Counted from the stretch's first letter, positions 26,286 to 37,118 are shown. The stretch is DNA of 64,000 nucleotides from Candidatus Terasakiella magnetica (GCF_900093605.1 NZ_FLYE01000005.1:1-64000), one strand, 5' to 3'. Notes: generated from the sequence alone by a model not told the origin. Numbers and translations are program-made.

Positions 26286-26504
26286 ATGATCACGATGGAC
26301 GAAATCCAAAAAGTCACCGCGCACCTGCGCAAAACATTTGGTAACGACAAAATCCGCATCCAACCGCCAAAGAAGCCGGAACACCCGATTGAAGTCTATG
26401 TTCTGGACGAATTCATTGGCGTGCTGCACCGTGACGAAGACGAAGGCGAAGTGTCTTATGATCTCAATATCTCCATCATCGAAGACGATCTGATCGACCT
26501 ATGA
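26286..26504 (+). CDS. DUF3126 family protein
   Basis: 72 residues: an N-terminal helix ([16 protein letters not shown]) and three strands ([47 protein letters not shown]). This short family is restricted to alphaproteobacteria and is of unknown function. It overlaps rph by ATGA, so it is translationally coupled to RNA 3'-end maturation. The 153-base gap upstream is the promoter region of the rph-rdgB operon. Confidence 0.85.
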   Translation: MITMDEIQKVTAHLRKTFGNDKIRIQPPKKPEHPIEVYVLDEFIGVLHRDEDEGEVSYDLNISIIEDDLIDL

Positions 26505-27223
26505 CACGTCCAAGCGGCCGCGCTGCCGACCAACTGCGCGACATCAGCTTTGAAATGGGTTTCTCCAAATATGCAGAAGGTTCCTGCCTGATTAAATTTG
26601 GTGACACCCATGTTTTATGCACCGCCACCGTGGAAGAAAAAGTCCCCGGTTGGATGCGTGGCTCCGGTGAGGGCTGGGTGACAGCAGAATATGGCATGTT
26701 GCCACGCTCCACCCACGGTCGCATGCGTCGTGAAGCCTCAAGCGGAAAACAATCGGGTCGCACACAAGAAATTCAACGCCTGATCGGTCGCTCCTTGCGC
26801 GCGGTCTGTGACCTTAAAGCCATGGGCGAAATTCAAGTCCGTGTGGATTGTGATGTGATCCAGGCTGATGGCGGGACACGCACAGCCTCCATTACGGGGG
26901 CCTATGTCGCCATGTATGCGGCTTTTCAAAAAATGAGGGAAGAAGGCAAGTTGGAAACCATTCCGCTCACTTGTGAAGTGGCTGCGGTTTCTTGTGGTAT
27001 TTTTGAAGGCACGCCTGTTCTTGATCTGGATTATGATGAAGACAGTAACGCTCAGGCTGATGCCAACTTTGTGCTCACAGGCAGCAATGGCATTGTGGAA
27101 ATTCAAGGTACAGCCGAAGAAGATCCCTTTTCCCAAGATGAATTCATGCAACTTCTTAGCCTTGCCCAAAAAGGCATTGGGGAGTTAGCTATTAAACAGC
27201 GTGAAGCCTTAGGTCTGGAGTAA
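26501..27223 (+). CDS. rph: Ribonuclease PH
   Basis: 240 residues, standard length. It is a phosphorolytic 3'-to-5' exonuclease trimming tRNA and rRNA 3' ends. Conserved blocks are [18 protein letters not shown] at the N-terminus, [24 protein letters not shown] and the phosphate-binding [10 protein letters not shown], then [27 protein letters not shown]. Four bases separate it from rdgB, the classical rph-rdgB pairing. Confidence 0.97.
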   Translation: MTRPSGRAADQLRDISFEMGFSKYAEGSCLIKFGDTHVLCTATVEEKVPGWMRGSGEGWVTAEYGMLPRSTHGRMRREASSGKQSGRTQEIQRLIGRSLRAVCDLKAMGEIQVRVDCDVIQADGGTRTASITGAYVAMYAAFQKMREEGKLETIPLTCEVAAVSCGIFEGTPVLDLDYDEDSNAQADANFVLTGSNGIVEIQGTAEEDPFSQDEFMQLLSLAQKGIGELAIKQREALGLE

Positions 27224-27227
27224 AATC

Positions 27228-27839
27228 ATGCGCAAACTCGAAGCCGGAAAACTCGTTATTGCCAGCCATAATGCGGGCAAGGTACGTGAAATTCAGGACC
27301 TTCTTGCCCCTTTTGGTATGGAAGTTATTTCAGCGGGCGATTTAAACCTGCCTGAACCTGATGAAACCGGTGAAACGTTTGAAGAAAACTCCCTGCTTAA
27401 ATCTTTAGCAGCCGCCAAAGCCTCAAACCTGCCTGCACTTGCTGATGATTCCGGTCTTAGCGTTGCTATTTTAAGCGGCGCACCGGGCATCTATTCAGCA
27501 CGATGGGCAGGCCCGCGCAAAGATTTTGATCGTGCCCAGAAAAAAGTTGCTGATGCGGTGGCTGAATATGACACCATTGAGCAAAAGGCTGATCGCTCAG
27601 CCGCCTTTATCTGTGCACTTTCCCTTGCATGGCCTGATGGTCATACAGAAGTGTTTGAAGGTCGTGTTGAAGGCCAAATGACATGGCCTGCACGTGGTGA
27701 GAAAGGTTTTGGTTATGATCCAACCTTTATCCCCAACGGGTATGACATTACCTTTGCCGAAATGGACCCGGCTGAAAAACATAAAATCAGCCACCGCGCC
27801 GACGCCTTCCAGCAATTGGTTGCCGCCTGTTTTTCTTGA
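27228..27839 (+). CDS. rdgB: XTP/dITP diphosphatase (RdgB/HAM1)
   Basis: 203 residues. It removes non-canonical purine triphosphates (XTP, ITP, dITP). The N-terminal nucleotide loop is [38 protein letters not shown] is the metal-binding catalytic segment, and [10 protein letters not shown]...[12 protein letters not shown] completes the signature. It is in an operon with rph upstream and the DUF924 gene 16 bases downstream. Confidence 0.96.
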   Translation: MRKLEAGKLVIASHNAGKVREIQDLLAPFGMEVISAGDLNLPEPDETGETFEENSLLKSLAAAKASNLPALADDSGLSVAILSGAPGIYSARWAGPRKDFDRAQKKVADAVAEYDTIEQKADRSAAFICALSLAWPDGHTEVFEGRVEGQMTWPARGEKGFGYDPTFIPNGYDITFAEMDPAEKHKISHRADAFQQLVAACFS

Positions 27840-27855
27840 TAAAAAAGAGTGAGCC

Positions 27856-28422
27856 ATGAGTAAAGATATCAACCGCATCCTGACTTTCTGGTTTAACAGC
27901 ATCAATCCGGCTGAAATGGCCACTCACCGTGAAGAATGGTGGGTTAAAAATGCTGATTTTGACAAACAGATCACTGATGAATTTTCAGAAGTCTATGAAA
28001 AGGCCGCTAAAGGTGAGCTGCAAAACTGGCAAAACACGCCACTGGGTGCAGTTGCCTTGGTCATCGCGCTTGACCAATTCCCGCGCAATATGTTTCGCGA
28101 TTCCAAAAAAGCTTTTGCAACCGATGCTCAAGCGCGCAAAATCACCCGCCATGCGGTTGAGATGGGGTTTGATCAGCATCTTCCCCTGGGGCCAAGACTG
28201 TTTCTCTATCTGCCGATGGAACATAGCGAAAGTGCTGTAGATCAAAACGCCAGTGTTACCTTGATCAACACATTAGGTGATGAAGGCTACAGCGAATATG
28301 CCGTTAAGCACCAGATGGTGATTGAAAAATTCAGCCGTTTCCCCCATCGCAATGACGTCTTGGGCCGCGCCAGTACGGAAGAGGAAATTGCTTTCCTCAA
28401 CCAACCCGGATCGCGCTTTTAA
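27856..28422 (+). CDS. DUF924 family protein
   Basis: 188 residues. It starts with ILTFWFNSINPAEMATHREEWWVKNADFDKQI and contains ALVIALDQFPRNMFR and LFLYLPMEHSES, the recognisable blocks of the DUF924 (TPR-like) family, which is widespread and of unknown function. It is the last gene of the DUF3126-rph-rdgB run; GAGTGAGCC precedes the ATG. Confidence 0.88.
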   Translation: MSKDINRILTFWFNSINPAEMATHREEWWVKNADFDKQITDEFSEVYEKAAKGELQNWQNTPLGAVALVIALDQFPRNMFRDSKKAFATDAQARKITRHAVEMGFDQHLPLGPRLFLYLPMEHSESAVDQNASVTLINTLGDEGYSEYAVKHQMVIEKFSRFPHRNDVLGRASTEEEIAFLNQPGSRF

Positions 28423-28430
28423 TCGTTAAA

Positions 28431-28940
28431 TTACTTCGAGCAAGCCTTGCGCATGGTCTTATAAGCCGCAGAAATCCCTTTAAGGGAATAAACATCTGTG
28501 GTTTTTGTCCCGCGTGTGGAGGTCCCCTTCACGCTCATGTTTGAGCCTGCGCGCATCATTTTGACTAAGGATGCATCGTCTTTGGCTTCATAAGTCCAGG
28601 CAGTTTCACCAGAGCCAAACAGCTTATAGCCTTTTTTACCGATCTGAACGCGAACATCATTGTTCTTTTTCAGTGGGTAGCCCTGATGGAAACTCACCAC
28701 ATCCTTAAAACCTTCGTTTTTGCGCAACGTCACTAAAACGTAAATGTCACTGCGTTTTTTAGAATGGCTGGCCTTGGTGGGAACGGAGGCAATATAGCAC
28801 ACAGAAGCTTTTGCCTTTTTATCAGCAAAAACGTCCCAATCACCATGGGGGCCTAAAAACTCAAAACCGGCGGCAAAAGCCCCTGAAGACAGGACCAGAG
28901 CCGTCACAAAAGAAAAAATATATGTCATGCGTTTCATCAT
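28431..28940 (-). CDS. Invasion-associated locus B (IalB) family periplasmic protein
   Basis: 169 residues from the ATG at 28940 (a second ATG follows immediately). The signal peptide is KRMTYIFSFVTALVLSSGAFA. The mature domain carries GPHGDWDVFADKKAKASVCYIASVP and the C-terminal YSLKGISAAYKTMRKAC, matching the shorter alphaproteobacterial IalB-like family. Two Cys residues (one early, one at the end) could form a disulfide, as in this family. The role is unclear outside Bartonella. It is a single gene. Confidence 0.8.
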   Translation of the reverse strand: MMKRMTYIFSFVTALVLSSGAFAAGFEFLGPHGDWDVFADKKAKASVCYIASVPTKASHSKKRSDIYVLVTLRKNEGFKDVVSFHQGYPLKKNNDVRVQIGKKGYKLFGSGETAWTYEAKDDASLVKMMRAGSNMSVKGTSTRGTKTTDVYSLKGISAAYKTMRKACSK

Positions 28941-28973
28941 GACTTTGTCATAGCACAAGAGCCTTAACAAATT

Positions 28974-29087
28974 CTAACCACAGCCCTGATCGCCATAAAT
29001 ATATTTCAGCAAAATAGGTGCCACAAGCGTTGTCACCATCAACATGGTCAAAGGACAAAGAATAAGTCCATGACCGCCTCCCATCAT
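28974..29087 (-). CDS. Possible small hydrophobic protein, 37 residues
   Basis: An ATG-ATG at 29087 opens a frame to TAG at 28974. After MMGGGHG comes a long hydrophobic segment (LILCPLTMLMVTTLVAPILL) and a short polar tail KYIYGDQGCG. A single-span membrane micro-protein is possible. No good ribosome-binding site precedes the first ATG; TATAAGATAATAT lies about 20 bases upstream and could make a leaderless or short-leader message. No family is recognised. Confidence 0.3.
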   Translation of the reverse strand: MMGGGHGLILCPLTMLMVTTLVAPILLKYIYGDQGCG

Positions 29088-29151
29088 TTTTATGCGATCA
29101 TGGCTATATTATCTTATAAAATGGCGCCAAAACGATAAGAGTCGGCAAGGC

Positions 29152-31008
29152 TTAACCACTACGTCCAAACAGCCGTTCGATATCTTTAAGCTTAAGCTCC
29201 ACATAGGTCGGACGGCCGTGTTTGCATTGACCGGAATGGGGCGTTGCTTCCATTTCACGCAACAGTGCATTCATTTCATCCAGTGTTAAGCGGCGACCTG
29301 CACGAATAGAACCGTGACACGCCATGGAGCCACAGACATCCATCAGCTTATCTTTTAAAGCCATGGCCTCATCGACCTCTGCTAAGCTATCAGCAATATC
29401 CTGAATCAGGCCCTGAACATCCACCTTGGCCCCAAGCATGGCAGGTACTTCACGCACCACGACTGTGCCAGAACCAAAATTTTCCAAGACAAGCCCCATT
29501 TCTTCAAGCTCACTTGCACGGGTAACCAAACGGTCCGCATCTGCCATATCCAGCTCAACCACTTCGGGGATCAACAGGCCTTGGCGCTTGACCCCGTTAT
29601 CGTCCAAATCTTTCTTGATACGTTCATAAACCAAACGTTCATGGGCGGCATGTTGATCCACCATGATGATGGCATCGCCACTTTGGGCGACAATATAAGT
29701 TTCATGAAGCTGTGCGCGTGCCACACCTAAAGGATATTCAGCAGGGGGATCGCTCATCTCCACATCTGAAGACTGGCGCACATCGGCTTGCGGTGGGGCA
29801 TCAAGCCCACTTAAAGGAGCCTGAAAAACAGCTGCGGCCTCGCGCATGCCTTGGGAAGGATTTGGCATGGGATTATAATGCCCAAAGCCCCCGCCCCCTG
29901 CAGGTCTTGAGGTAATAGCGCGCGCCATCTCAACGGCTTGTGCATCCATTTGATGAGGCGCTTGCATGGAGGCTAAGGCTTCTTCACTCACCGTGGTGGA
30001 AGCTAAATGACCAGCGCCGCCCAATGCTTTTTTAAGCCCGCTTACAATCAGGCCACGCACCCCTTGGGCATCGCGAAAACGCACCTCTGCCTTTGCCGGA
30101 TGCACATTTACATCAACGGCGCGCGGGGGCAGTTCAATAAACAGGGCTAAAAGCGCATGGCGATCATGGGCAAGAAAATCACGATAGGCTGCACGCACCG
30201 CGCCATAAAGCTGCTTATCTTTAACTGGGCGACCATTGACAAAAAAGAATTGAAGCGCGTTATTGCCCCTATTTAACGTCGGCAAGCTGATATGGCCCCT
30301 TAGGCGCACATTTTCACGCTCCACATCAATCGCAATGGCATTTTCAGCAAAATCACGCCCCATAATGCCGCGCAAACGCTCCAGCATGGCTTCAAACAAA
30401 TCCCCATGGCTGGCGGGCAGTTTTAACAAGCTGCGCACCCCATCAGAAAGGGTAAAGCTGATCTCTGGGTGGCACATGGCAAGACGTTTCATCATGTCCA
30501 AACCATGGTTTAACTCTGTACGCGGGGCTTTTAAAAATTTTAAGCGCGCGGGCGTGGCAAAAAACAAATCGCGCACTTCAACGCGGGTCCCTTGGGGGTG
30601 GGCAGCGGGTTCTGGCCCTTCTATCTCACCGCCTTCAACGCGGATACACCAAGCGTTTTCCGCTTCTTTGGTGCGCGAGGTAATGGACATGCGCGCAACC
30701 GAACCAATAGAGGGCAAGGCCTCACCCCGAAAGCCTAAGGTATCGATATTAAACAGGTCTTCATCCGGGATTTTTGAGGTGGCATGGCGCTGCACGGCAA
30801 GTTCGAGTTCTTCCGGTCCCATGCCGCAACCATCATCGGTGACGGATAACAACACACGCCCGCCTTCTTTCATCACCACATCAATTTTAGAAGCCCCAGA
30901 ATCAATGGCATTTTCCACCAATTCCTTCATGGCTGAAGCGGGGCGTTCCACCACCTCACCGGCGGCGATTTGGTTAATCAATGTTTGGGGGAGAAGACGG
31001 ATACCCAT
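29152..31008 (-). CDS. mutL: DNA mismatch repair endonuclease MutL
   Basis: 618 residues. The N-terminal GHKL ATPase is complete: ELVENAIDSGAS, VTDDGCGM and DTLGFRGEALPSI. The C-terminal domain has the endonuclease motif DQHAAHERLVYE, i.e. DQHA(x)2E(x)4E, and the CKHGRP motif, so this MutL should nick DNA itself, as expected in bacteria without MutH. The linker (about residues 330-430) is Ala/Pro/Met-rich. Two bases separate it from the upstream pgi stop, so they share a transcript. Confidence 0.97.
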   Translation of the reverse strand: MGIRLLPQTLINQIAAGEVVERPASAMKELVENAIDSGASKIDVVMKEGGRVLLSVTDDGCGMGPEELELAVQRHATSKIPDEDLFNIDTLGFRGEALPSIGSVARMSITSRTKEAENAWCIRVEGGEIEGPEPAAHPQGTRVEVRDLFFATPARLKFLKAPRTELNHGLDMMKRLAMCHPEISFTLSDGVRSLLKLPASHGDLFEAMLERLRGIMGRDFAENAIAIDVERENVRLRGHISLPTLNRGNNALQFFFVNGRPVKDKQLYGAVRAAYRDFLAHDRHALLALFIELPPRAVDVNVHPAKAEVRFRDAQGVRGLIVSGLKKALGGAGHLASTTVSEEALASMQAPHQMDAQAVEMARAITSRPAGGGGFGHYNPMPNPSQGMREAAAVFQAPLSGLDAPPQADVRQSSDVEMSDPPAEYPLGVARAQLHETYIVAQSGDAIIMVDQHAAHERLVYERIKKDLDDNGVKRQGLLIPEVVELDMADADRLVTRASELEEMGLVLENFGSGTVVVREVPAMLGAKVDVQGLIQDIADSLAEVDEAMALKDKLMDVCGSMACHGSIRAGRRLTLDEMNALLREMEATPHSGQCKHGRPTYVELKLKDIERLFGRSG

Positions 31009-31010
31009 AA

Positions 31011-32660
31011 TTAGATAAATTCTTTCTTCAGTCGTTTCATATAGTGAATTAAGCCAGCCGTTGATGAATCCTCATCCATAATCGGCACTTCGCCCATCAG
31101 TTTTGGTTTAATCTCGCTTGCCAGTTCCTTGCCCAATTCCACACCCCATTGGTCAAAGGAATTGATGTTCCACAAAATCCCCTGAACAAAGATTTTATGC
31201 TCATAAAGGGCAAGCAACTGACCAATGGTAAAAGGCGTCACCAAGGGCAAGATGATCGAGTTGGTCGGCTTGTTTCCCGGAAATGTCTTATGCGGGGCGA
31301 CCAGATCGATCTTTTCATCGCTCAGGCCTTCGGCTTTGAGTTCTGCGCGCACCTCATCTTCGGTTTTACCACGCATTAAGGCTTTGGTCTGAGCCAAGAA
31401 GTTTGAGAGTAAAATAGTCTGATGTTCGCGCAAAGGATGGTGGTTATTTGCCACCCCGATAAAATCCATGGAACACTTCCAACTGCCTTGATGAAGAAGC
31501 TGAAAAAACGAATGCTGCGCGTTGGTGCCTGCATGACCAAAAACAATCGGCCCTGTGGAATAATCAACTGGACGGCCTTCCAGATCAACCCGCTTGCCAT
31601 TGCTTTCCATATCCACTTGCTGAAGATATTGTGGAAAACGCGTTAAATACTGATCATAAGGCAGCACCGCATGGGTGGACCAGCCAAAAAAGTTGGAATA
31701 CCACACCCCCAAAAGCGCCATGATAACCGGCATATTATGTTCAATGGGTGAGGTTCTGAAATGCTCATCCATGGCGTGCGCGCCTTCAAGCATTTCTTCA
31801 AACTTATCCATGCCGATGACCAGCGCAATCGCGAGACCAATCGCCGACCATGTGGAATAACGCCCGCCGACCCAATCCCAAAAGGGAAACATATAATCCG
31901 TATCAATGCCGAAATCCGCGACTTTTTCCTCATTGGTGGAAACCGCCACAAAATGTTTTGACACCGCACCTGAGCCCAGACGTTTTACCAACCATGAACG
32001 CGCAGATGTGGCATTGAGCATGGTTTCTTGGGTGGTAAATGTTTTTGAGGCCACAATGAAAAGCGTTGTTTCCGGGTCTAGGTTGCGCAAAGTCTCCACA
32101 AGGTGGGAGCTATCCACATTTGAGATAAAGCGCGGGGAAAGATCATCGCGCTGATAGCTACGCAAAGACTGCAAGGCCATAATCACGCCAAGGTCAGACC
32201 CGCCAATGCCGATATTGACCACCGTTTTAATATGACGCCCGGTCACACCGCGCCATGTGCCTGAGCGTACATCTTGGGTAAAACGGCGCATTTTATTTAG
32301 CACATCGCGCACATCGGGCATGACATCGCGCCCATCCACCATCATGGGGCGCTCAGACCTGTTGCGAAGCGCCACATGGAAAACCGCGCGGTCTTCTGTC
32401 ATGTTGATATGTTCACCCGCAAACATGCGATCGCGCGCTTTTAACACACCGCATTCATCTGCCAGATTTGACAAAAGCTTCATGGTTTCTTCGGTGATGC
32501 GGTTTTTGGAATAATCCAGCAACAAACCAGTTGAGCGCTCAGAGAATTTTTCAAAACGCTCCGGGTCTTGTTCAAACAAATCGCGCATATGCAGCGGTTT
32601 GATCTCCCGATGATGAGCCTCTAAGGCCTGCCATGCTGTGCTTTGAGTCAGTGCGCTCAT
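31011..32660 (-). CDS. pgi: Glucose-6-phosphate isomerase
   Basis: 549 residues, normal for the long bacterial form. It interconverts glucose-6-phosphate and fructose-6-phosphate. Signatures are [61 protein letters not shown], the [19 protein letters not shown] block with its catalytic His, and the C-terminal [14 protein letters not shown] with the active-site Lys after it. It is transcribed towards mutL with a 2-base gap. Confidence 0.97.
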   Translation of the reverse strand: MSALTQSTAWQALEAHHREIKPLHMRDLFEQDPERFEKFSERSTGLLLDYSKNRITEETMKLLSNLADECGVLKARDRMFAGEHINMTEDRAVFHVALRNRSERPMMVDGRDVMPDVRDVLNKMRRFTQDVRSGTWRGVTGRHIKTVVNIGIGGSDLGVIMALQSLRSYQRDDLSPRFISNVDSSHLVETLRNLDPETTLFIVASKTFTTQETMLNATSARSWLVKRLGSGAVSKHFVAVSTNEEKVADFGIDTDYMFPFWDWVGGRYSTWSAIGLAIALVIGMDKFEEMLEGAHAMDEHFRTSPIEHNMPVIMALLGVWYSNFFGWSTHAVLPYDQYLTRFPQYLQQVDMESNGKRVDLEGRPVDYSTGPIVFGHAGTNAQHSFFQLLHQGSWKCSMDFIGVANNHHPLREHQTILLSNFLAQTKALMRGKTEDEVRAELKAEGLSDEKIDLVAPHKTFPGNKPTNSIILPLVTPFTIGQLLALYEHKIFVQGILWNINSFDQWGVELGKELASEIKPKLMGEVPIMDEDSSTAGLIHYMKRLKKEFI

Positions 32661-32733
32661 GAATTTACCTGTGTTTTCCCTTTGCCAAACAGAAAAGCTT
32701 TAAAAAGAGCCCCCTGCTTTCACAAGGAACACA

Positions 32734-35700
32734 CTAGACACTTTTCTTTAAAAAGGGAATCCCTGTGCGCAAATTCTTCATATCTTCCATCACGGCTAAA
32801 AGGGCAGGCACAACCACCAGCACAAGCAAAGTCGCCACCATCAAGCCAAAGACAATGGTAATAGCCATGGGGATGAGAAATTGTGCCTGAAGGCTCGTTT
32901 CAAACATCAAGGGTGTCAGCCCGCCAATGGTGGTGGCAGAAGTCAGGATCACGGCGCGCAAACGCTCAATCGTGCCTTGTGCAATGGCGGTTAAGGAATC
33001 TTCACCCATATCAAGATGCTCTTTCACCGTTGAGACCAAAATGATGGAATCGTTAATCACAATGCCGCTTAAGCCCACCAGCGCCACAAGGCTTAAAATC
33101 GTTAAGTCATAGCCCATGATGAAATGCCCAAAGGCCGCCCCCACAAACCCAAAGGGAATGACCGACATCACCACAACGGGTTTTGAATAACTGGAAAAGA
33201 CCCATGCCAAAATGATGTAAATGGCACTAAAGCCAACCACGACCCCTGTGAGCATATCACCAAAGGTGCGTTTTTGCTCTTCTGCTTTACCGGCAAATGA
33301 AACACTCACCTTATGTTTTGCTGCAATATCATCCACCCCATCGCGCTCTAAAGCCTCAATGATCTGGCCTGTACTGGTGGCAGATTTATTAAGCTCTCCC
33401 GTGATGGAGACCTGACGGGTGCCATCTTCACGCTTTACCGTGGCAAAACCCGTTTCGGTGCGCACATTGACCACTTGGCTTAAGGGCACTTCTGCCCCGC
33501 TTGGGCTGCGCAGATAAAGCCCATCAAGGCTGGTTTGTGAGATATGGGCGCGGTCAAACTGCACGCGGATCAAGACTTCTTCATCACCACGTGGAAAGCG
33601 TTTGGCAATCGCACCATCAAAACTGTCACGCACCTGACGCGCCACATCCTGTGTGGTAAAGCCCAAGGCTTGACCATGGGGTGTGACTTCTAAAATCGCC
33701 TCTTCCTTACCATAGGGTAAGTCATCTTCAATGGCAGAAATACCGGGATAACGTTTTAACAATCCCACTACATCATTGGCTGCGGCCTTGAGGTTTTGAA
33801 TATCATCGCCATTAATGCGGATATCCACATCCCGCCCAGGCGGGCCTGCTTGAACCGGAATGAGGGTGAGCTTTTGCAAACCCGCCTTTTGATCCAGATT
33901 TTTGCGCCACATATTTAAAAATTCTTCTGTGCGGATATCGCGTTTATCGGACTCAATCAGCTCCACATAAATCCCGCCCAGATGGTCACTGCCTGCTGAG
34001 GAAGACGAGCCCCCATGACCGCCCCCTGCTGACACCCGTGTGCCGATTTTTGCCACATGGGTTTTAATCAACTCTCCGCCAAGTTCTTCATTGGCGATAT
34101 AAAGCGCGCGCTCAAGCTCATCCACCATAATCTGGGTTTCACTGCGCGGGGTCCCTGCGACCATTTCCACATTGGCATAGACCCGCTCGGCCTCTGGTCC
34201 TTTAAAGAACTGAAAGCCCACACGCCCGCCTGCTACAAGGCCAAAACTGATGATTAAAAAAGCCACAGCCGTTGCCAAGGTGACATAGCGATATTCCAAC
34301 ACGCGATAGGTCAAATTGGCAAAATGCACATCACGGATATGGTTGAACTTGTCGTTAAACTTCTTTCTAAAACCATTGGCTTCTTCAGGCTTGCCTTTAA
34401 GGGCGTGGCGCATATGGCCCGGCATAATGAGGAAACATTCAATCAAACTGGCAATAATCACCGAGATCGCCACAAAAGGGATCGCTGCTATGATCTGGCC
34501 CATAATATCTGAAATGGCAAGCAAGGGCATAAAGGCTGCAATGGTGGTGAGGCTGGAGGCAAAAACAGGGGTCAGCATACGCAATGCCCCCCCTTCTGCG
34601 GCTTCCACAGGGGAAAGCCCACGCCGGCGCAAGGTTTCAGAATGTTCCCCCACCACAATGGCATCATCCACCACGATCCCGATTGCCATGATCAGGCCAA
34701 ACAGGCTGACCATATTAATGGACTGGCCTGAAAGCTTCATGACAAACATGGTGGCAAGGATGGAAACCGGAATGCCTGCTGCCACCCAAAAAGCCACCCG
34801 TGTATTTAAAAATAAAAACAAAATGGCAAGCACAAGAGCCAGACCGGACAGGCCATTATCAAGCAAGAGATTAATGCGGTCTTTAATCAAATTGGCCTGA
34901 ATTTCATATTGATCCAAACGCATGTTTGGCGGCAGGCTTGGGCGCACTTCAGTAAGAAACTCGCTCACAATTTTATCCACCACCAGCGCATCAGCAGTGG
35001 TGGAACGACGCACCTGTAATTCAACAGCGCGATTTTTTTGAAAACGCACTTCCACGCCATCTTCTTCAAAGCGCTCAGACACTTGTGCTATATCAGATAA
35101 TTTAAGTTTCTCACCCGTTTGGCGTGCCAAAATCTCGATATCTGCCACACCTTCAGCGGTTTTCACCTCACCCAGACCACGGATTTGCTTGGCTTGAGCG
35201 CCCCCTGTCACTCCTGCGGGGATATCTTGAGAAATGCGTGCAATACGATTGGCAATATCATCAATGGTCATATCGAGACGACGCAGGGTTTCAGGCAGCA
35301 CATCCACCCAAATCTCTTCATCGCGCGCCCCATTTAGATCGACCTTATCCACCCCGCGCGCCAAGAGCTCATCGCGCATTTCTTTTGCCATGGCTTTTAG
35401 GGCGGCTTCAGGATATGGCCCGCTGAGTAACAAGCGGGTAATGGGCTCATAGCGCACCACCCGGTTAATCACAGGCTTTTCGCTATCTTCAGGTAAGGTC
35501 GTCACCCCGCCAATGGCTGTTTCCACATTTGATAGCGCGGTCTGCATTTCAGTACCCGCTTCAAACTCAATGGAGATTGAGGCCGAACCCTCATTAGAGG
35601 TGGATTTGACATGTTTAACGTTATCTAAAAAACGCAGCTCAGGCTCAAGGGCCTGCACGATATTGGCATCCACATCTTCAGCCCCCGCACCGGACCATTT

Positions 35701-35874
35701 CACCGAGACGGAAACCACATCAATGCCAAAGCTTGGGAAAAACTGCACATTTAAGCGCATCAACCCCACCACACCAAGCAGGATCATCAAAAACATCAAT
35801 AGGTTTGGGGCCGTGCGATGGCGTGTGAAAATGCTGACCAGATTAAACCGGCTTTCATTATGACCCATCGTCAT
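32734..35874 (-). CDS. RND-family efflux permease
   Basis: 1,046 residues with the duplicated RND architecture: an N-terminal helix, a large periplasmic loop, a six-helix bundle, a second loop and a second bundle. Helix 4 carries GLIMAIGIVVDDAIVVGEHSE, the Asp pair of the proton relay. The subfamily looks like the less studied HAE1-type exporters with a Gly/Ser-rich insert (VSAGGGHGGSSSSAGSD) in the second porter loop. It works with the adaptor encoded directly upstream; the stop of that gene overlaps this start. No outer-membrane channel gene is present here, so a shared TolC is expected. Confidence 0.93.
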   Translation of the reverse strand: MTMGHNESRFNLVSIFTRHRTAPNLLMFLMILLGVVGLMRLNVQFFPSFGIDVVSVSVKWSGAGAEDVDANIVQALEPELRFLDNVKHVKSTSNEGSASISIEFEAGTEMQTALSNVETAIGGVTTLPEDSEKPVINRVVRYEPITRLLLSGPYPEAALKAMAKEMRDELLARGVDKVDLNGARDEEIWVDVLPETLRRLDMTIDDIANRIARISQDIPAGVTGGAQAKQIRGLGEVKTAEGVADIEILARQTGEKLKLSDIAQVSERFEEDGVEVRFQKNRAVELQVRRSTTADALVVDKIVSEFLTEVRPSLPPNMRLDQYEIQANLIKDRINLLLDNGLSGLALVLAILFLFLNTRVAFWVAAGIPVSILATMFVMKLSGQSINMVSLFGLIMAIGIVVDDAIVVGEHSETLRRRGLSPVEAAEGGALRMLTPVFASSLTTIAAFMPLLAISDIMGQIIAAIPFVAISVIIASLIECFLIMPGHMRHALKGKPEEANGFRKKFNDKFNHIRDVHFANLTYRVLEYRYVTLATAVAFLIISFGLVAGGRVGFQFFKGPEAERVYANVEMVAGTPRSETQIMVDELERALYIANEELGGELIKTHVAKIGTRVSAGGGHGGSSSSAGSDHLGGIYVELIESDKRDIRTEEFLNMWRKNLDQKAGLQKLTLIPVQAGPPGRDVDIRINGDDIQNLKAAANDVVGLLKRYPGISAIEDDLPYGKEEAILEVTPHGQALGFTTQDVARQVRDSFDGAIAKRFPRGDEEVLIRVQFDRAHISQTSLDGLYLRSPSGAEVPLSQVVNVRTETGFATVKREDGTRQVSITGELNKSATSTGQIIEALERDGVDDIAAKHKVSVSFAGKAEEQKRTFGDMLTGVVVGFSAIYIILAWVFSSYSKPVVVMSVIPFGFVGAAFGHFIMGYDLTILSLVALVGLSGIVINDSIILVSTVKEHLDMGEDSLTAIAQGTIERLRAVILTSATTIGGLTPLMFETSLQAQFLIPMAITIVFGLMVATLLVLVVVPALLAVMEDMKNLRTGIPFLKKSV

Positions 35875-37118
35875 TTGATCATCACCTTCACGCCGATGCC
35901 CATTTCAGCAAAGCGGGTGACACAGATGATATCTCCGCCTTGCAAGCCTTCGCTGATCAACATATTCGCCCCATCGCGCGCAGCCACTTTGATCTGGCGC
36001 TGATAAAGCCGCCCGTCTTTCACCACATAGACAAAGCTGTTGTCATGAACCGCACGCGCAGGAAGCGAAACCACATTTTGATAAGTCTCATCCGGAATGC
36101 CCACTTCAACAAACACACCGGGGCGCAGGTCCGTATTTAACGTCAGACCAGACAGAGTACCAAAAACTTTACGCCCGCCCGTTGTGGCGTCCACACGGGC
36201 ATCAATACGGATGATTTCAGCCTCATATGAGGCGATTTTATCACCGCGCCTTACATTGACGCTGACTTTACGCCCTTTTAAGTCATTAAGGCGGGTTAAA
36301 CGGGCATAATCAGCTTCACTAACATGGAAACTCACCTCTAAACGCTCTAAAGAGATTAAGCGACCCAAACGGTCTGAGGTGGAAACCTGCTTACCTGCTG
36401 TCACATCCGTATCTGTTAAAAAACCCTCAAAAGGTGCTTTAAGCTGGGTGTCAGCCACATCACGCTGGGCTTTGCTCAGGGCGGTTTTGGCTTTTTCAAG
36501 GCTCGATTCAGCCTGAATAACTTGGGATTTATAACGCGCAATAGTTTGTTCGCGCACCAGCAGTTTTTGCTTGCGATCATTTAAGTTGGTCAGCGCATCA
36601 TCATAGGCCTTTTTACTCACGGCTGAGCGTTTGAGCAATTTTCGTTGGCGCTCTACCTCGCGCGAGGCCAGATTGACTTGCCTTTTATCAACAGGCTGGA
36701 GCTTTTCTTCACCCACCAACATGGTCTTAAATTCTTCAAGCTTGGCTTCGGCTTCTTTTAAATCCGCATGGCGTTCTTTTTCAGTGGCGAGATAATCAAA
36801 CCCGTCAATGGTCACCAGCACATCACCAGCGCGCACCGAGGCCCCATCGCCTAAATCATTATGAACGGAAATCACCGTGCCAGAGACTTGGGCGCGCAAT
36901 TCCGCCTCGCGGCCTGCGCGAATTTCACCATAGCTTTGCAAAATCGGCTTCACATCGCCAAACGCAACCTCTTGGGTTTGCACAGGCCAGAAACGTTCTT
37001 CGACTTCTTTTAAAGGTGTCTGTGGTTTGGTTGCCTTTAAAACCGCAAATATCGCAATTGCCGCCACAACAATACCAACTGCAATCAATGGCTTTTTAAA
37101 ACGCTGCCAAATTTCCAT
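35871..37118 (-). CDS. RND efflux periplasmic adaptor (membrane fusion protein)
   Basis: 415 residues. It has an N-terminal signal-anchor helix (PLIAVGIVVAAIAIFAVLKA), a lipoyl half-domain (ILQSYGEIRAGREAELRAQVSGTV), a long coiled-coil hairpin (about residues 115-210), the second lipoyl half (LKAPFEGFLTDTDVTAGKQV) and a beta-barrel domain. It links the permease to an outer-membrane channel. The 4-base ATGA overlap with the permease gene indicates coupling. Its promoter region (37119-37204) is very AT-rich and contains two direct copies of AGTATATT, 17 bp apart. Confidence 0.93.
   Translation of the reverse strand: MEIWQRFKKPLIAVGIVVAAIAIFAVLKATKPQTPLKEVEERFWPVQTQEVAFGDVKPILQSYGEIRAGREAELRAQVSGTVISVHNDLGDGASVRAGDVLVTIDGFDYLATEKERHADLKEAEAKLEEFKTMLVGEEKLQPVDKRQVNLASREVERQRKLLKRSAVSKKAYDDALTNLNDRKQKLLVREQTIARYKSQVIQAESSLEKAKTALSKAQRDVADTQLKAPFEGFLTDTDVTAGKQVSTSDRLGRLISLERLEVSFHVSEADYARLTRLNDLKGRKVSVNVRRGDKIASYEAEIIRIDARVDATTGGRKVFGTLSGLTLNTDLRPGVFVEVGIPDETYQNVVSLPARAVHDNSFVYVVKDGRLYQRQIKVAARDGANMLISEGLQGGDIICVTRFAEMGIGVKVMIK

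Noticed and set aside
30263-31018. 251-codon plus-strand open frame opposite mutL
   Set aside because: Antisense shadow over the conserved ATPase domain of MutL.
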